Shown here one piece after another: positions 14,869-23,408 of a DNA stretch of 38,704 nt (positions are counted from its first letter, which is position 1; each line of letters begins with the position of its first letter). The translations under genes were made by a program, and so were the position numbers. The notes below the pieces were generated by a model. That model worked only from the letters and a program-made list of their open reading frames with translations, searched no databases and was not told the DNA's origin. Origin of the DNA: JACRPI01 sp964385055 (GTDB taxonomy: Archaea; Nanobdellota; Nanobdellia; Woesearchaeales; DSVV01); assembly GCA_964385055.1 (NCBI GenBank), contig CAYLMH010000010.1:1-38704 (forward strand), given 5' to 3'.

Positions 14869-14877
14869 CTTATAAAT
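14869..14877 (+). promoter_or_regulatory. TATA box of the glycosylation operon
   Basis: CTTATAAAT centred 26 bases before the ATG at 14899, so the operon starts leaderless. Confidence 0.65.
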
Positions 14878-14898
14878 CTGAACAACTCGAACATACTC

Positions 14899-16479
14899 AT
14901 GAGAAAAGATCATGCATATATTTTGCTCATCTGCCTCTTCGCAGTCACACTAACGATCAGACTTTATTTTGCGTTCAGCAGCCCGTATTTCAGTGATGAC
15001 GAATCATACTTTCATCTACGGCATGTTGAGGCAATACAAGAAAACATTCTGCCTTTATTCTATGACCCCCTTAGTTTTTCAGGGAGGCTTTTTATCTTCT
15101 CTCCTTTATTTCACTACATATTTGCATTGCTCACCTCTTTTGGGTCTAGCTGGTACATTACAAAAATAATTCCCAATGTTTTTGCGACATCGCTTGTCAT
15201 AATCATCTTTGTTCTTGTGGATGAGATCACCCACAACAAACAGATTGCACTTTTCAGCGCATCTATCTCAGCTTTTATTCCTGTTTATTTTGTTGAGACA
15301 GTGAATTCTCTTTCCCCACGATCTCTACTCATCCCACTCTCTTTTTTGTTCCTTTTTTGCTTTTACAAAATACAGGAAAAGAAATACGCGACGCTTTCAA
15401 CTGTGCTTCTTTGTATTTTAATTCTTCTTGATCCTTCTGTCTTTCTCCTTATCTTCGGCCTTCTCGCGTATCTTCTTCTTGAACTCATCTATGGGATAAC
15501 TCCAAAAGCAGAAGAGAAAGAACTCATTCTCTTTTCCTTGCTTCTCTCCTGCTGGTATTATTTACTTCTCTACAAACGCTCCCTTCTTGAACACGGCGCA
15601 GGAATTCTCTGGCAAAATATTCCTCCGCAACTTGTGGATAAATATTATTATGACTTCACTATTATCTCTTCTATCTCCCATATTGGTATTATTCCGCTTA
15701 TTTTTGGCCTTCTTGTTGTCTATTATATTCTCTTTAAAGACCCTTCCAAAAATAAGTTTGCAACATCGCTGGATACTGCTATCTTTACTGAACAGCGGAA
15801 AAAAATACTTCCTGTTGTTGGCATTGCCCTTGTCACCTCTGTGCTCCTCATTTTCAAAATCGTTGAATGGACTATTGGACTCATGTACCTATCCATCCTT
15901 CTTGTCCTTCTCTCCGGCTATGGCTATATGCTTTTCCATACGTATATTCAGAAAACAAAAATCCGCGGCTGGAGTCATCTTCTCTTTAGTATTGTATTCC
16001 TCGTCTTTATCATCAGTTCTGTTTATCCAACGATTATTTATACTACTGAAAAGCTGAGCTTGACCATTACGCCAAAAGAAATTGTTTTTCTTCGCTTTCT
16101 TCCTGAAATAACGCTTCCTGATGTTGTTGTTCTCAGCCTTGTGGACGATGGACACTATATTGAATATTTTGGAGAACGAAAGACTGTTGTTGACTCAAAC
16201 TTCCTTCAAATTAAAGATGCACGACAACGCCTTCGCGATATTGACACGCTCTTCACAACACAGTCAAAGACTGTCGCCACAAAAATCATGAATAGATATA
16301 ACGCAACATATATTTACATCTCCCCTACTGCAAAAAAACTTTATGATATTGAATTTCTTCCTTATGAAGATAATGACTGCTTCCGCTTAGTATACACAGG
16401 AGAAGTCCGCTTGTATGAAAGTACCTGTGAAGAAAAAGAGCATTTTGAACCAATGAAAGACAAAAATAAGAAGGTGTAA
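14899..16479 (+). CDS. GT-C-like polytopic glycosyltransferase 1
   Basis: A 526-residue protein with about 11 membrane helices and a C-terminal outside domain (from about residue 390). Helix 1 (about 7-26) is followed by the first outside loop with SDDESYFHLRHVEA; the acidic D33-D34-E35 matches the catalytic DXD-type position of GT-C enzymes, and the H-x-R pattern recalls STT3 oligosaccharyltransferases more than ArnT. GT-C enzymes take a polyprenyl-phosphate-linked sugar and transfer it on the outer face. The C-terminal domain has no WWDYG motif, so it is not a classical STT3. First gene of a five-gene operon; the next starts four bases after its stop. Confidence 0.7.
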   Translation: MRKDHAYILLICLFAVTLTIRLYFAFSSPYFSDDESYFHLRHVEAIQENILPLFYDPLSFSGRLFIFSPLFHYIFALLTSFGSSWYITKIIPNVFATSLVIIIFVLVDEITHNKQIALFSASISAFIPVYFVETVNSLSPRSLLIPLSFLFLFCFYKIQEKKYATLSTVLLCILILLDPSVFLLIFGLLAYLLLELIYGITPKAEEKELILFSLLLSCWYYLLLYKRSLLEHGAGILWQNIPPQLVDKYYYDFTIISSISHIGIIPLIFGLLVVYYILFKDPSKNKFATSLDTAIFTEQRKKILPVVGIALVTSVLLIFKIVEWTIGLMYLSILLVLLSGYGYMLFHTYIQKTKIRGWSHLLFSIVFLVFIISSVYPTIIYTTEKLSLTITPKEIVFLRFLPEITLPDVVVLSLVDDGHYIEYFGERKTVVDSNFLQIKDARQRLRDIDTLFTTQSKTVATKIMNRYNATYIYISPTAKKLYDIEFLPYEDNDCFRLVYTGEVRLYESTCEEKEHFEPMKDKNKKV

Positions 16480-16482
16480 TTC

Positions 16483-17934
16483 ATGGCTGCAACATCACGT
16501 TTTATTCCAAAAGAGACATCGTATAGCTTTGTCCTTTTCTTTCTTTTCTCTTTTCTCACCCTCAGCATTATACCTCTTTACAGAGTTCAACATTTTGAGA
16601 GTTGGCCTCCTGGAGATCTTGTCTATTCTCACATGCGTATGGGTCAATATATTTTCAGCAATGGATTTCCTGAGCAAAACCCTTCTTTACTTCTCGAGGT
16701 TCCATTTCATTTTGATCCATTTGATCTTGTCATTGGTCTTTTTGGAACTCTTTTTTCTTATAAAATTGCAGCGCTTTTTCTTCCCGCACTTCTTGGGCTC
16801 TTGACTCTGTTTTTTCTCTACAAACTTCTCGGACTCTTTTTTCCTCATCCTAAACAACACCTTCTTGCAGGACTTTTTTGTCTTACCAACCCTGTTTTCC
16901 TCACCCTCTTTACAGAAGCGACAAACCTCACATCCATTGCGTTTTGCCTTGCAGCAGGAAGTTATTTTTTTATTCAAAAAGACCGATCACAATATCTTGC
17001 ACCACTTTTCTTTGGCATGATTCTCTTTTATGGGTCAGCACATATTCTTCTTACCATCATCCTTATCTTTTCTCTTGGAAAAATGACCTCCAAACTCAAG
17101 TATGGCAATCTCCTTTCTCTTCTCTTCTTACTTTGCCTGATTGTGCAATTCTTTTTCAGCTCTCTGAAACTTCAAATCCTTTTTCCCGCGCTCATTACGC
17201 TTTTTCAACAACTTTTTTCTGATTTTGGAGGAAAATTTGGCATAAGTGTTTTTGCCTTATTCATTAGTGTCTTTGGAGTTTATGCCTTTTGGACTGAGAG
17301 AAAGACACGAATTCCTCTTTCCCTTTTCTTTTTTATTCTCACTGCTTTATTTTTTACTTTATTTTCTGCTGCGTATTATTCATTATATCTCATTCTTCCT
17401 CTCAGCTTTTTTGCAACCACTGGTTTCTTTTCTCTTCTTCGCAGACAATGGAAAATGGAAAATCTCCGAAGCCTTACTGTTTTCCTCATTGTCTTAGGAA
17501 TTATTTTCTCTGCGACAAGCACTATCAGCAGAACCGCATCTCTCGATCCTACTCCTGAAATGATGGACGCGCTTCTCTGGCTCAAAGAAAACAGCTACGA
17601 AAACGCAATTATTCTCACTTCAGAAAAATACGCAAATATGGTTTCTTCTACGACAGAAAGGCGAGTTATTTATGATAGAATTGCTGCTGCTGCACCTGAG
17701 AATGAACTGATTGTGGAAGAAGTACAACGGCTCTTTCACACCCGAGACATTGATGAAGCACTTTCTCTATTTGAACATTATCAGATAGATTATGTCATTG
17801 TTTTTACAGATATGAGTTCAGGCCTCGTTTGGGGCTCCAATGAAGAAGGGCTTCTTTTTGTCCTCCAAAATGGGAAAAACTTTAAAAAGGTTTTCGAGAA
17901 CAACAATGTTGCAATCTGGAGTGTTGAGTACTAA
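16483..17934 (+). CDS. GT-C-like polytopic membrane protein 2
   Basis: A 483-residue protein with about 11-12 membrane helices and a soluble C-terminal domain of about 120 residues. After helix 1 the outside loop has WPPGDLVYSHMRMG (residues 41-54) with a single acidic residue D45, weaker than the D-E motif of its neighbours. The C-terminal domain starts MMDALLWLKENSYENAIIL and contains TSSTTERRVIYD-like sequence common in the C-terminal domains of STT3/PMT-like archaeal proteins. A Shine-Dalgarno AAGGTG precedes the ATG. It may be a glycosyltransferase or a non-catalytic partner; the family relation is inferred from topology and context. Confidence 0.6.
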   Translation: MAATSRFIPKETSYSFVLFFLFSFLTLSIIPLYRVQHFESWPPGDLVYSHMRMGQYIFSNGFPEQNPSLLLEVPFHFDPFDLVIGLFGTLFSYKIAALFLPALLGLLTLFFLYKLLGLFFPHPKQHLLAGLFCLTNPVFLTLFTEATNLTSIAFCLAAGSYFFIQKDRSQYLAPLFFGMILFYGSAHILLTIILIFSLGKMTSKLKYGNLLSLLFLLCLIVQFFFSSLKLQILFPALITLFQQLFSDFGGKFGISVFALFISVFGVYAFWTERKTRIPLSLFFFILTALFFTLFSAAYYSLYLILPLSFFATTGFFSLLRRQWKMENLRSLTVFLIVLGIIFSATSTISRTASLDPTPEMMDALLWLKENSYENAIILTSEKYANMVSSTTERRVIYDRIAAAAPENELIVEEVQRLFHTRDIDEALSLFEHYQIDYVIVFTDMSSGLVWGSNEEGLLFVLQNGKNFKKVFENNNVAIWSVEY

Positions 17935-17960
17935 CCCCTTATTGCGGATTTTTGATCTCC

Positions 17961-19211
17961 ATGAACATTGTTACAACGATTCTCCTTTGGTCAACATATT
18001 TTCTTTCTTTATATTTCGCAGTCTTCTGGCTTTTGGTCTTTTTGATAACCCGTGATGATAAACATGAAAAGAAACTCATCGAAACGCCTTTTGTCACGAT
18101 TACCATTCCTGCTTACAATGAACAAGATTCTCTTGCAGGAACTGTTCGCTCTGTCCTTGCACTTCAGTATCCAAAAGAAAAGTATGAACTTCTGATTGTT
18201 GATGACGGCTCTGTTGACAAAACTGCTTCTCTTGCAAAACAACTCATTGAAGAAAATCCTTCTTTTACTATTCACCTCATTTCCCAGCAAAACCAAGGAA
18301 AAGGCGCAGGCCTCAACAACGCGCTCCGTCAGGCAAAAGGAGAATTTTTTGTTTGCCTTGACGCTGATTCATTTGTTGCGCCAGACGCGCTTCAAAAAAT
18401 GCTTCCTCACTTTACGGATGACCGTGTTGCTGCTGTGCTTCCTGCACTCAAAGTTCATAACCCAAAAAACACGCTTGAGAAACTGCAATGGTATGAATAC
18501 ATCATTAACATGTTTTACAAAGAACTTATGGGAAAACTCAACTGTGTTCACGTCACGCCTGGACCGTTTAGCGTGTATCGCACGGAAACATTGCGCAACA
18601 TCGGTTACTTTGATGAAAACAACATCACTGAAGATTTAGAAATTGCACTTCGCCTTCAATCTCATAATTATAAGATTGTTCAACTCATGGATCCAGAGGT
18701 TTTAACGATTAGCCCAAACAATGTGAAAGAATTGTACAAGCAGCGAAATCGCTGGTTCAAAGGCGCAACACTCAATTTCCTCAAATACAAAAAAATGCTC
18801 TTCAACAAGCAATATGGAGATTTTGGATTTATCCAAATGCCGACAGTTTTGCTTTCTGGTGTCATTGCGCTTACTCTTTTTTGCACTGCTCTTTATTATG
18901 GACTTAAACCGTATGTTCAGAATATTTATTATCTCACTTTTGTGCACTTTGATTTTCTTCCCTTTTTGACGCACTTTCAATTTAACTTTAGTATTATGGA
19001 TCTGAATTATATCACGATCTTTGTTGCAACGACCATGCTTCTTATTACTCTTTATATCATGCGAAAATCTGAAGTACGCACGAATGAACGACTTCTTCGC
19101 TATGGTATTTTAACGATAACCATATATATGCTCTTTTACTTCTTGTTTTTAGGCGCAGTGTGGGTTGGTGTTTTCTACGACATCCTCAGAAGAAAGAAAC
19201 AACAGTGGTAA
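17961..19211 (+). CDS. Processive family 2 glycosyltransferase (BcsA/HAS-like)
   Basis: A 416-residue membrane GT2. An N-terminal membrane helix (about 5-28) precedes the catalytic domain, ITIPAYNEQDSL, then IVDDGSVDKT, then LDADSFVAPDAL (metal DXD), then NNITEDLEIALRL (catalytic TED) and KQRNRWFKGA, the QXXRW-type motif of processive enzymes. Three to four helices follow. Such enzymes polymerise or add hexosamines from nucleotide sugars on the inner face and may export the product. The frame begins with a TTG at 17952; the ATG at 17961 is preferred. It sits 26 bases after the previous gene in the operon. Confidence 0.85.
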   Translation: MNIVTTILLWSTYFLSLYFAVFWLLVFLITRDDKHEKKLIETPFVTITIPAYNEQDSLAGTVRSVLALQYPKEKYELLIVDDGSVDKTASLAKQLIEENPSFTIHLISQQNQGKGAGLNNALRQAKGEFFVCLDADSFVAPDALQKMLPHFTDDRVAAVLPALKVHNPKNTLEKLQWYEYIINMFYKELMGKLNCVHVTPGPFSVYRTETLRNIGYFDENNITEDLEIALRLQSHNYKIVQLMDPEVLTISPNNVKELYKQRNRWFKGATLNFLKYKKMLFNKQYGDFGFIQMPTVLLSGVIALTLFCTALYYGLKPYVQNIYYLTFVHFDFLPFLTHFQFNFSIMDLNYITIFVATTMLLITLYIMRKSEVRTNERLLRYGILTITIYMLFYFLFLGAVWVGVFYDILRRKKQQW

Positions 19212-19212
19212 C

Positions 19213-19932
19213 ATGGAAAAACGACAAATCAGCAAGGAAATCTATATCATCGCACTTATTGCAACAACAGGTATTTTTGTATTAGGACTTCTTTTAGGTC
19301 TTGTTATGGAAAATGCGCGAACGCAATATGTGGAAAATAGATATGTGGAACAGGAACTGGACTTTCGCTCTTCGCAATTGCAATATGAATATCTGAACCT
19401 TCTTGAACAAAAAGAAAACTGTCCTGCAATTTATGAAACACTTTACACCAATCTTGAAGATTTAGAAAAGACGCGCGTTCGCATAGAAACCTACGGCGAT
19501 GACGCGACGCTCGCAAAAGATGATTTTGAACTTCTTGAGCGGGAATATTTCCTTGCTGAAGTACGTTACTGGCTTCTTGCAAACAGAGCAAAAGAAATAT
19601 GCGATCATGACATTGTGACCCTCCTCAGCTTTTCCTCTGATGAAGAAGAATGTCCTAGCTGCGATGAACAAAGCTTTGTTCTCAGCTACATGAAAAAAGA
19701 GCTTGGAGAAAAACTCCTTATCTTCTCTTTTAACGTGAAAACCGTTGACGAGCCAATGATTGAGATCCTTAAGACTGCGTATACCATTACCACATACCCG
19801 AGTATTGTGGTCAATGATGACCTTTATGTAGCACTCCATGATGTCAATGTCCTTATGCCTGCTGTGTGTCAGGAATATGAAGAAACTCCAGAAGCGTGCG
19901 CTCAATGGCTCTCCAACAGTACAACGCAATGA
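19213..19932 (+). CDS. Membrane-anchored thioredoxin-like protein
   Basis: A 239-residue protein. A single N-terminal membrane helix (residues 11-32) is followed by an outside helical region (about 35-135) with C70 and C130, and then a short thioredoxin-like domain: EEECPSCDEQSFVL (CPSC at 147-150), a strand LLIFSFNV, and TTYPSIVVNDD with the cis-Pro at 196. Two more cysteines (C219, C229) follow. Its position inside an operon of membrane glycosyltransferases recalls Ost3/Ost6, the thioredoxin-fold membrane subunits of eukaryotic oligosaccharyltransferase; that comparison is inference. The gene starts two bases after the GT2 stop and overlaps the next gene by four. Confidence 0.7.
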   Translation: MEKRQISKEIYIIALIATTGIFVLGLLLGLVMENARTQYVENRYVEQELDFRSSQLQYEYLNLLEQKENCPAIYETLYTNLEDLEKTRVRIETYGDDATLAKDDFELLEREYFLAEVRYWLLANRAKEICDHDIVTLLSFSSDEEECPSCDEQSFVLSYMKKELGEKLLIFSFNVKTVDEPMIEILKTAYTITTYPSIVVNDDLYVALHDVNVLMPAVCQEYEETPEACAQWLSNSTTQ

Positions 19933-21374
19933 TTCGCGAGAAAAAATATTTGTTTCTCTTTTCACTTATTGTTCTGTTCTTTCTTGGACTTCATATTTTT
20001 CTTGTTCTCACAAGACACCATGACATTCACTGGGATGAAGCAGTTTACATCAGCATGGGGAAGTATTTTTACTCTTTAGGCACAGAAGGATTGTTTGAAT
20101 CCATACGACCACTTGGTTTACCGCTTGTTTTAGGTTTTTTTTGGAGCATTGGTCTTGGAACGGTGTTTGTCTATCAAACAGTCATATTTCTTTTTTCACT
20201 TGGAGTTCTCTTACTTGTTTATCTCCTCGGTAAAGAACTGTTCTCTGAAGAAAGCGCGATTTTTGCCTGCCTTATGCTCGTGCTCACTCCTTTTTTCTTT
20301 CAAAGCAGTATTAGCATTATGACAGAGATTCCTGCTGTCTTTTTTGTTTTATTGAGCATTTACCTTCTTGTCCGAGAGAAGCATCTATTTTTTGTGGGCA
20401 TTATTGCAAGCTTTGCCTTCTTATTTAAATTTCCCGCTGGACTTCTTGTTCCTGCGCTTCTCTTTGTTTTAGTTTTGCACAATATTAGTCGATGGAAGAA
20501 ATTTCTTTCCTCTTCAAGCTGGTTTTTGCTTGGTTTTTTTGTGATTCAACTTCCTTTCTTTATCTTTAACTACCTTATGTACAGAGCGCACAGCGCAACA
20601 GTGTTTGACGCAGTTTTTCGACCATTATTGCTTGCAGAGGGGCACGCTTCCAACGCAGTTCATGCTGTTTCTGCAGGGTGGCAGAATTTATTTTACTATG
20701 CGTTTGAACTTGTTCAGAATAACCCTTTGTTGCTTCTTGGGTTCTTGGGTTGCATTGCTCTTTTCTTCTCGAAAAGTGAGAAGAATAAGCAGCTTATTAT
20801 TTTTGTTCCGTTATTTGTCTTTTTTATTTATTTTACCAGCATCGTCAACAAACAACTTCGCTTTGCTGTTTTGTTTCTGCCATTACTTGCGCTCTTTTCT
20901 GGCCATGTTTTGCAACAGATATTTCATTTTTTTTCTCAAGGGAAAATTGTACGTCAACTTCTCTTTTGTCTGATCATCTTTTATCCGCTTCTTGCTTTTT
21001 CTCTTACTCCGGAGTTTACCCTCATCTATAGGTTTTATCCTGAAGAAATACTTCCGATCGAACAGGACTATTATAGCTATTTTTCACAAATTTCTTTTCA
21101 CGGCAGCATTCTTACTACTGAACCGTATTTTAGCGCGTATACGGATGGCATTCTTGCGTATCCGTATTATAACAATCTCACTGACGCTTTGGAAATTTAT
21201 GAGGAGTATAAAGATGACGCGTCATATGTCGTCTTTACTTCTAACTTTTATCCTTGCACTGATGCGTTTTGTGTCGAACAACTTGCTTTACTTCATGAAG
21301 AAATTGAAGAGACACATACGCTTGTTTACTCTCAAGCGTGGGATGGCATAGAACGAGAAATTTTTGTGAAATGA
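19929..21374 (+). CDS. GT-C (PMT/ArnT, GT39/GT83-like) glycosyltransferase 3
   Basis: A 481-residue polytopic protein. Helix 1 (about 8-27) is followed by HHDIHWDEAVYISMGKYF, whose D36-E37 pair is the catalytic acidic motif of PMT/ArnT-type GT-C enzymes that use polyprenyl-phosphate sugars. Near residue 65 is SIRPLGLPLVLGFFW, a conserved PMT_2 loop (R-P-x-G/P). The C-terminal about 110 residues form an outside domain with two cysteines (CTDAFC). The ATGA overlap with the previous stop sets the start at 19929; upstream in-frame ATGs lie inside the neighbour. Last gene of the operon, convergent with the DPM-like gene that could supply its donor. Confidence 0.8.
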   Translation: MIREKKYLFLFSLIVLFFLGLHIFLVLTRHHDIHWDEAVYISMGKYFYSLGTEGLFESIRPLGLPLVLGFFWSIGLGTVFVYQTVIFLFSLGVLLLVYLLGKELFSEESAIFACLMLVLTPFFFQSSISIMTEIPAVFFVLLSIYLLVREKHLFFVGIIASFAFLFKFPAGLLVPALLFVLVLHNISRWKKFLSSSSWFLLGFFVIQLPFFIFNYLMYRAHSATVFDAVFRPLLLAEGHASNAVHAVSAGWQNLFYYAFELVQNNPLLLLGFLGCIALFFSKSEKNKQLIIFVPLFVFFIYFTSIVNKQLRFAVLFLPLLALFSGHVLQQIFHFFSQGKIVRQLLFCLIIFYPLLAFSLTPEFTLIYRFYPEEILPIEQDYYSYFSQISFHGSILTTEPYFSAYTDGILAYPYYNNLTDALEIYEEYKDDASYVVFTSNFYPCTDAFCVEQLALLHEEIEETHTLVYSQAWDGIEREIFVK

Positions 21375-21389
21375 ATAAATTCTTATTTA

Positions 21390-22082
21390 TTACTTGAACA
21401 GGGATCTAAAATAGTATAAAACATGCTTATAATTAATTTTTGACGCTCCTGCTTCTCGCAAGCCAAAGTCATACTTCAGCTGATATACCTTTATATTTTT
21501 TGGAAGATATTTGAGGGTGTCAAAAAGCACTTTATATCCCGCAAGCTCATATTTGCCATAATTCTTTGCAATAACTTCTTTGAAGAGTTTTGTTTGAACA
21601 CCAAAGAACCCTGAAACAATATCTTCACAATAGACGCCGCTGATCATTAATCGAAAATGCCCTAACGCAATTGCGAGCTTAGACATCAACCTTCTGTGCA
21701 ACGGCCAATCATTCAACACTTGCTCTCGCGTTCCTACAACAAGCCCACAATGCTGCAGCTTTTCTGCAATCTCTTCTATCTTTTCATAGGGATGCTGCAT
21801 GTCGCCATCCATCACAATCGCGTACGCTGTTTTTGCTCCCTGAATTCCTTCTATAACACTAATACACAGCCCATGAATTGGTTTGTTGCTTCTGTCGATG
21901 ACCTGCGCTCCTGCTTTTTTCGCGACTAGTTGTGTGTTGTCTTTTGAACCGTCATCAACAACAATGACTGTTATTCCCTTGTATGTTTTTTTGAGCAGCG
22001 TGATCAATTTTTCAATGTTCTTTTCTTCGTTTAATGTAGGGATAACGACAGTGACATCTTTGTACTCTTGTTTTTTATCCAT
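21390..22082 (-). CDS. Polyprenyl-phosphate mannosyl/glucosyltransferase (DPM1-like GT2)
   Basis: A 230-residue soluble GT2. VVIPTLNEEKNIEKLI begins the domain; VVDDGSKDNT (42-51) and MDGDMQHPYE (91-100) are the nucleotide and metal motifs; GLREAGASKINYKH near the C-terminus is the R-x-x-G-x-S-K motif of dolichol-phosphate mannose synthases. It would make the polyprenyl-phosphate sugar donor on the inner face. The reading frame runs to 22514, but that part is low-quality sequence; the ATG at 22082 lies 27 bases after a TATA box (GTTTATATATC, 22104-22114) and begins the domain. It lacks the C-terminal membrane helices of GtrB types. Confidence 0.85.
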   Translation of the reverse strand: MDKKQEYKDVTVVIPTLNEEKNIEKLITLLKKTYKGITVIVVDDGSKDNTQLVAKKAGAQVIDRSNKPIHGLCISVIEGIQGAKTAYAIVMDGDMQHPYEKIEEIAEKLQHCGLVVGTREQVLNDWPLHRRLMSKLAIALGHFRLMISGVYCEDIVSGFFGVQTKLFKEVIAKNYGKYELAGYKVLFDTLKYLPKNIKVYQLKYDFGLREAGASKINYKHVLYYFRSLFK

Positions 22083-22103
22083 GAAATCAATGGAAAAAAG
22101 ATA

Positions 22104-22114
22104 GATATATAAAC
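22104..22114 (-). promoter_or_regulatory. TATA box of the DPM-like gene
   Basis: GTTTATATATC centred 27 bases before the ATG at 22082, which excludes the long upstream extension of the frame. Confidence 0.6.
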
Positions 22115-22250
22115 ATTGTCGTCTCTGAAAATAACAGTTCAGCGGTGTGTAGCAGTATGAAGATAACATACCCCCAATTTCGCTCCACACTGTTGTTCTT
22201 TTTTCTTGAATACAGAAAAACTTATATTGGTTACAGATCTTTTTATTATT

Positions 22251-22811
22251 ATGGCAACCATCTTCATTATTCATGGCTCTTTTGGGAATCCTGACGAGAA
22301 TTGGTATCCTTGGCTTAAGAAAGAGCTCGAGAAAAAAGGTCACACTGTTTTTGTGCCGCCATTTCCCACACCTGATGGACAAAGTCTCGAAAATTGGCGA
22401 GCGGTGTTTCTGCCCTATGAACTTGAAGTTACTCCACAAACTGTTGTGATAGGTCATAGCATTGGCGTTGCATTTCTTCTTCGTTTTCTTGAGCAATCTG
22501 ATGTCCTGATTCATGCTGCATTCTTTGTTTCTGGGTTTACGTCTTTACTTCATAATGAGTTTGATGCAGTGAATACCACGTTTTTAGATCATCCATTTTT
22601 GTGGAATCGTATTCGAGAACATTGTGGCAAATTTGTTGTTTTTCATGGAGAGAATGATCCCTATGTTCCTGTTTCTCACGCAAAAGAACTTGCTGCTTCT
22701 CTTAGAACAACGCCATTGATTGTTCCTGATGCCGGGCATTTTAATGAGAAATCCGGATATAAAGATTTCCCATTATTGCTGGAGAAGATTCTTGAGGTTT
22801 TGAAGAAATGA
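22251..22811 (+). CDS. RBBP9/YdeN-type alpha/beta hydrolase
   Basis: A 186-residue hydrolase. The nucleophile elbow is VIGHSIG (Ser70), the acid is in FHGENDPYVP (Asp136) and the histidine in DAGHFNEKSG (His163), giving a full catalytic triad. This compact lid-less family (RBBP9, YdeN) consists of serine hydrolases with poorly known substrates. The ATG at 22251 lies 26 bases after CTTATATT (22221-22228), so I rejected the upstream start at 22206. Its stop overlaps the next gene's start (ATGA), making a three-gene operon with the histidine phosphatases. Confidence 0.85.
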   Translation: MATIFIIHGSFGNPDENWYPWLKKELEKKGHTVFVPPFPTPDGQSLENWRAVFLPYELEVTPQTVVIGHSIGVAFLLRFLEQSDVLIHAAFFVSGFTSLLHNEFDAVNTTFLDHPFLWNRIREHCGKFVVFHGENDPYVPVSHAKELAASLRTTPLIVPDAGHFNEKSGYKDFPLLLEKILEVLKK

Positions 22812-23404
22812 AATTAATTCTTGTGAGGCATGGGGAGACTGTTGAGAATGCAACAGGGATTTGTCAAGGACAATCTTATGGAACACTCAGCGAGAAAGGA
22901 AAAGAACAAGCACGTAAAGTAGGACTAAGACTTAAGAGTGAAAAAATTGACATAGTATATGCCAGTGATTTAGAGAGAACAAAAGATACTGCAAAAGAAA
23001 TCCTCAAATATCATCCTCATATTCCTGTAATTTATACTAAAGAGCTGCGAGAGAGAAGCTGGGGAATTTTTGAAGGAGGAACAAGGGAAGAAAGACGCAG
23101 ATATGCCGAAAAGAGAGGAATTTCTCTTCATGATATGCACCCTGAGAAAGGAGAATCATACCACGATGTTCTGCAAAGGATGCTTCACTTTTATCACTCT
23201 CTTCTTAAAAAACATATCCATGATACCATCCTCATTGTGGGGCATGGGGGCTCACTTACTTACCTTCTCCTTCATCTCTTTGAGAAGACAATGGATGAAT
23301 ACAAGAAGCATCATCCACAAAACACCGCAGTAACGATTCTAGAAATTTCTGACGACAAAAAACATACTGTACATGTCTTGAATTGTGTGAGACATTTGGA
23401 GTGA
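22808..23404 (+). CDS. Histidine phosphatase family protein 1
   Basis: A 198-residue phosphatase of the phosphoglycerate mutase-like superfamily. The catalytic LVRHGETVEN is at the N-terminus, SDLERTKDTA at about residue 57, the RERSWGIFEG acid region at about 80, and the second histidine in VGHGGSLTYLL at about 138. Members act on phosphosugars, phosphoproteins or alpha-ribazole phosphate. The C-terminal 22 codons are identical in DNA sequence with the next gene. It overlaps the hydrolase by four bases. Confidence 0.9.
   Translation: MKLILVRHGETVENATGICQGQSYGTLSEKGKEQARKVGLRLKSEKIDIVYASDLERTKDTAKEILKYHPHIPVIYTKELRERSWGIFEGGTREERRRYAEKRGISLHDMHPEKGESYHDVLQRMLHFYHSLLKKHIHDTILIVGHGGSLTYLLLHLFEKTMDEYKKHHPQNTAVTILEISDDKKHTVHVLNCVRHLE
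23324..23388 (+). repeat. 65-base identical block, copy 1
   Basis: Identical at every base to 23922-23986, at the 3' ends of two tandem phosphatase genes whose other parts differ at roughly half of all amino acids. It looks like gene conversion or incomplete decay of a duplication. Confidence 0.9.
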
Positions 23405-23408
23405 TTAA

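Noticed and set aside
21390..22514. 374-residue form of the DPM-like protein
   Set aside because: The upstream 144 residues have no GT2 similarity and cross the hydrolase promoter; the TATA box fixes the start at 22082.
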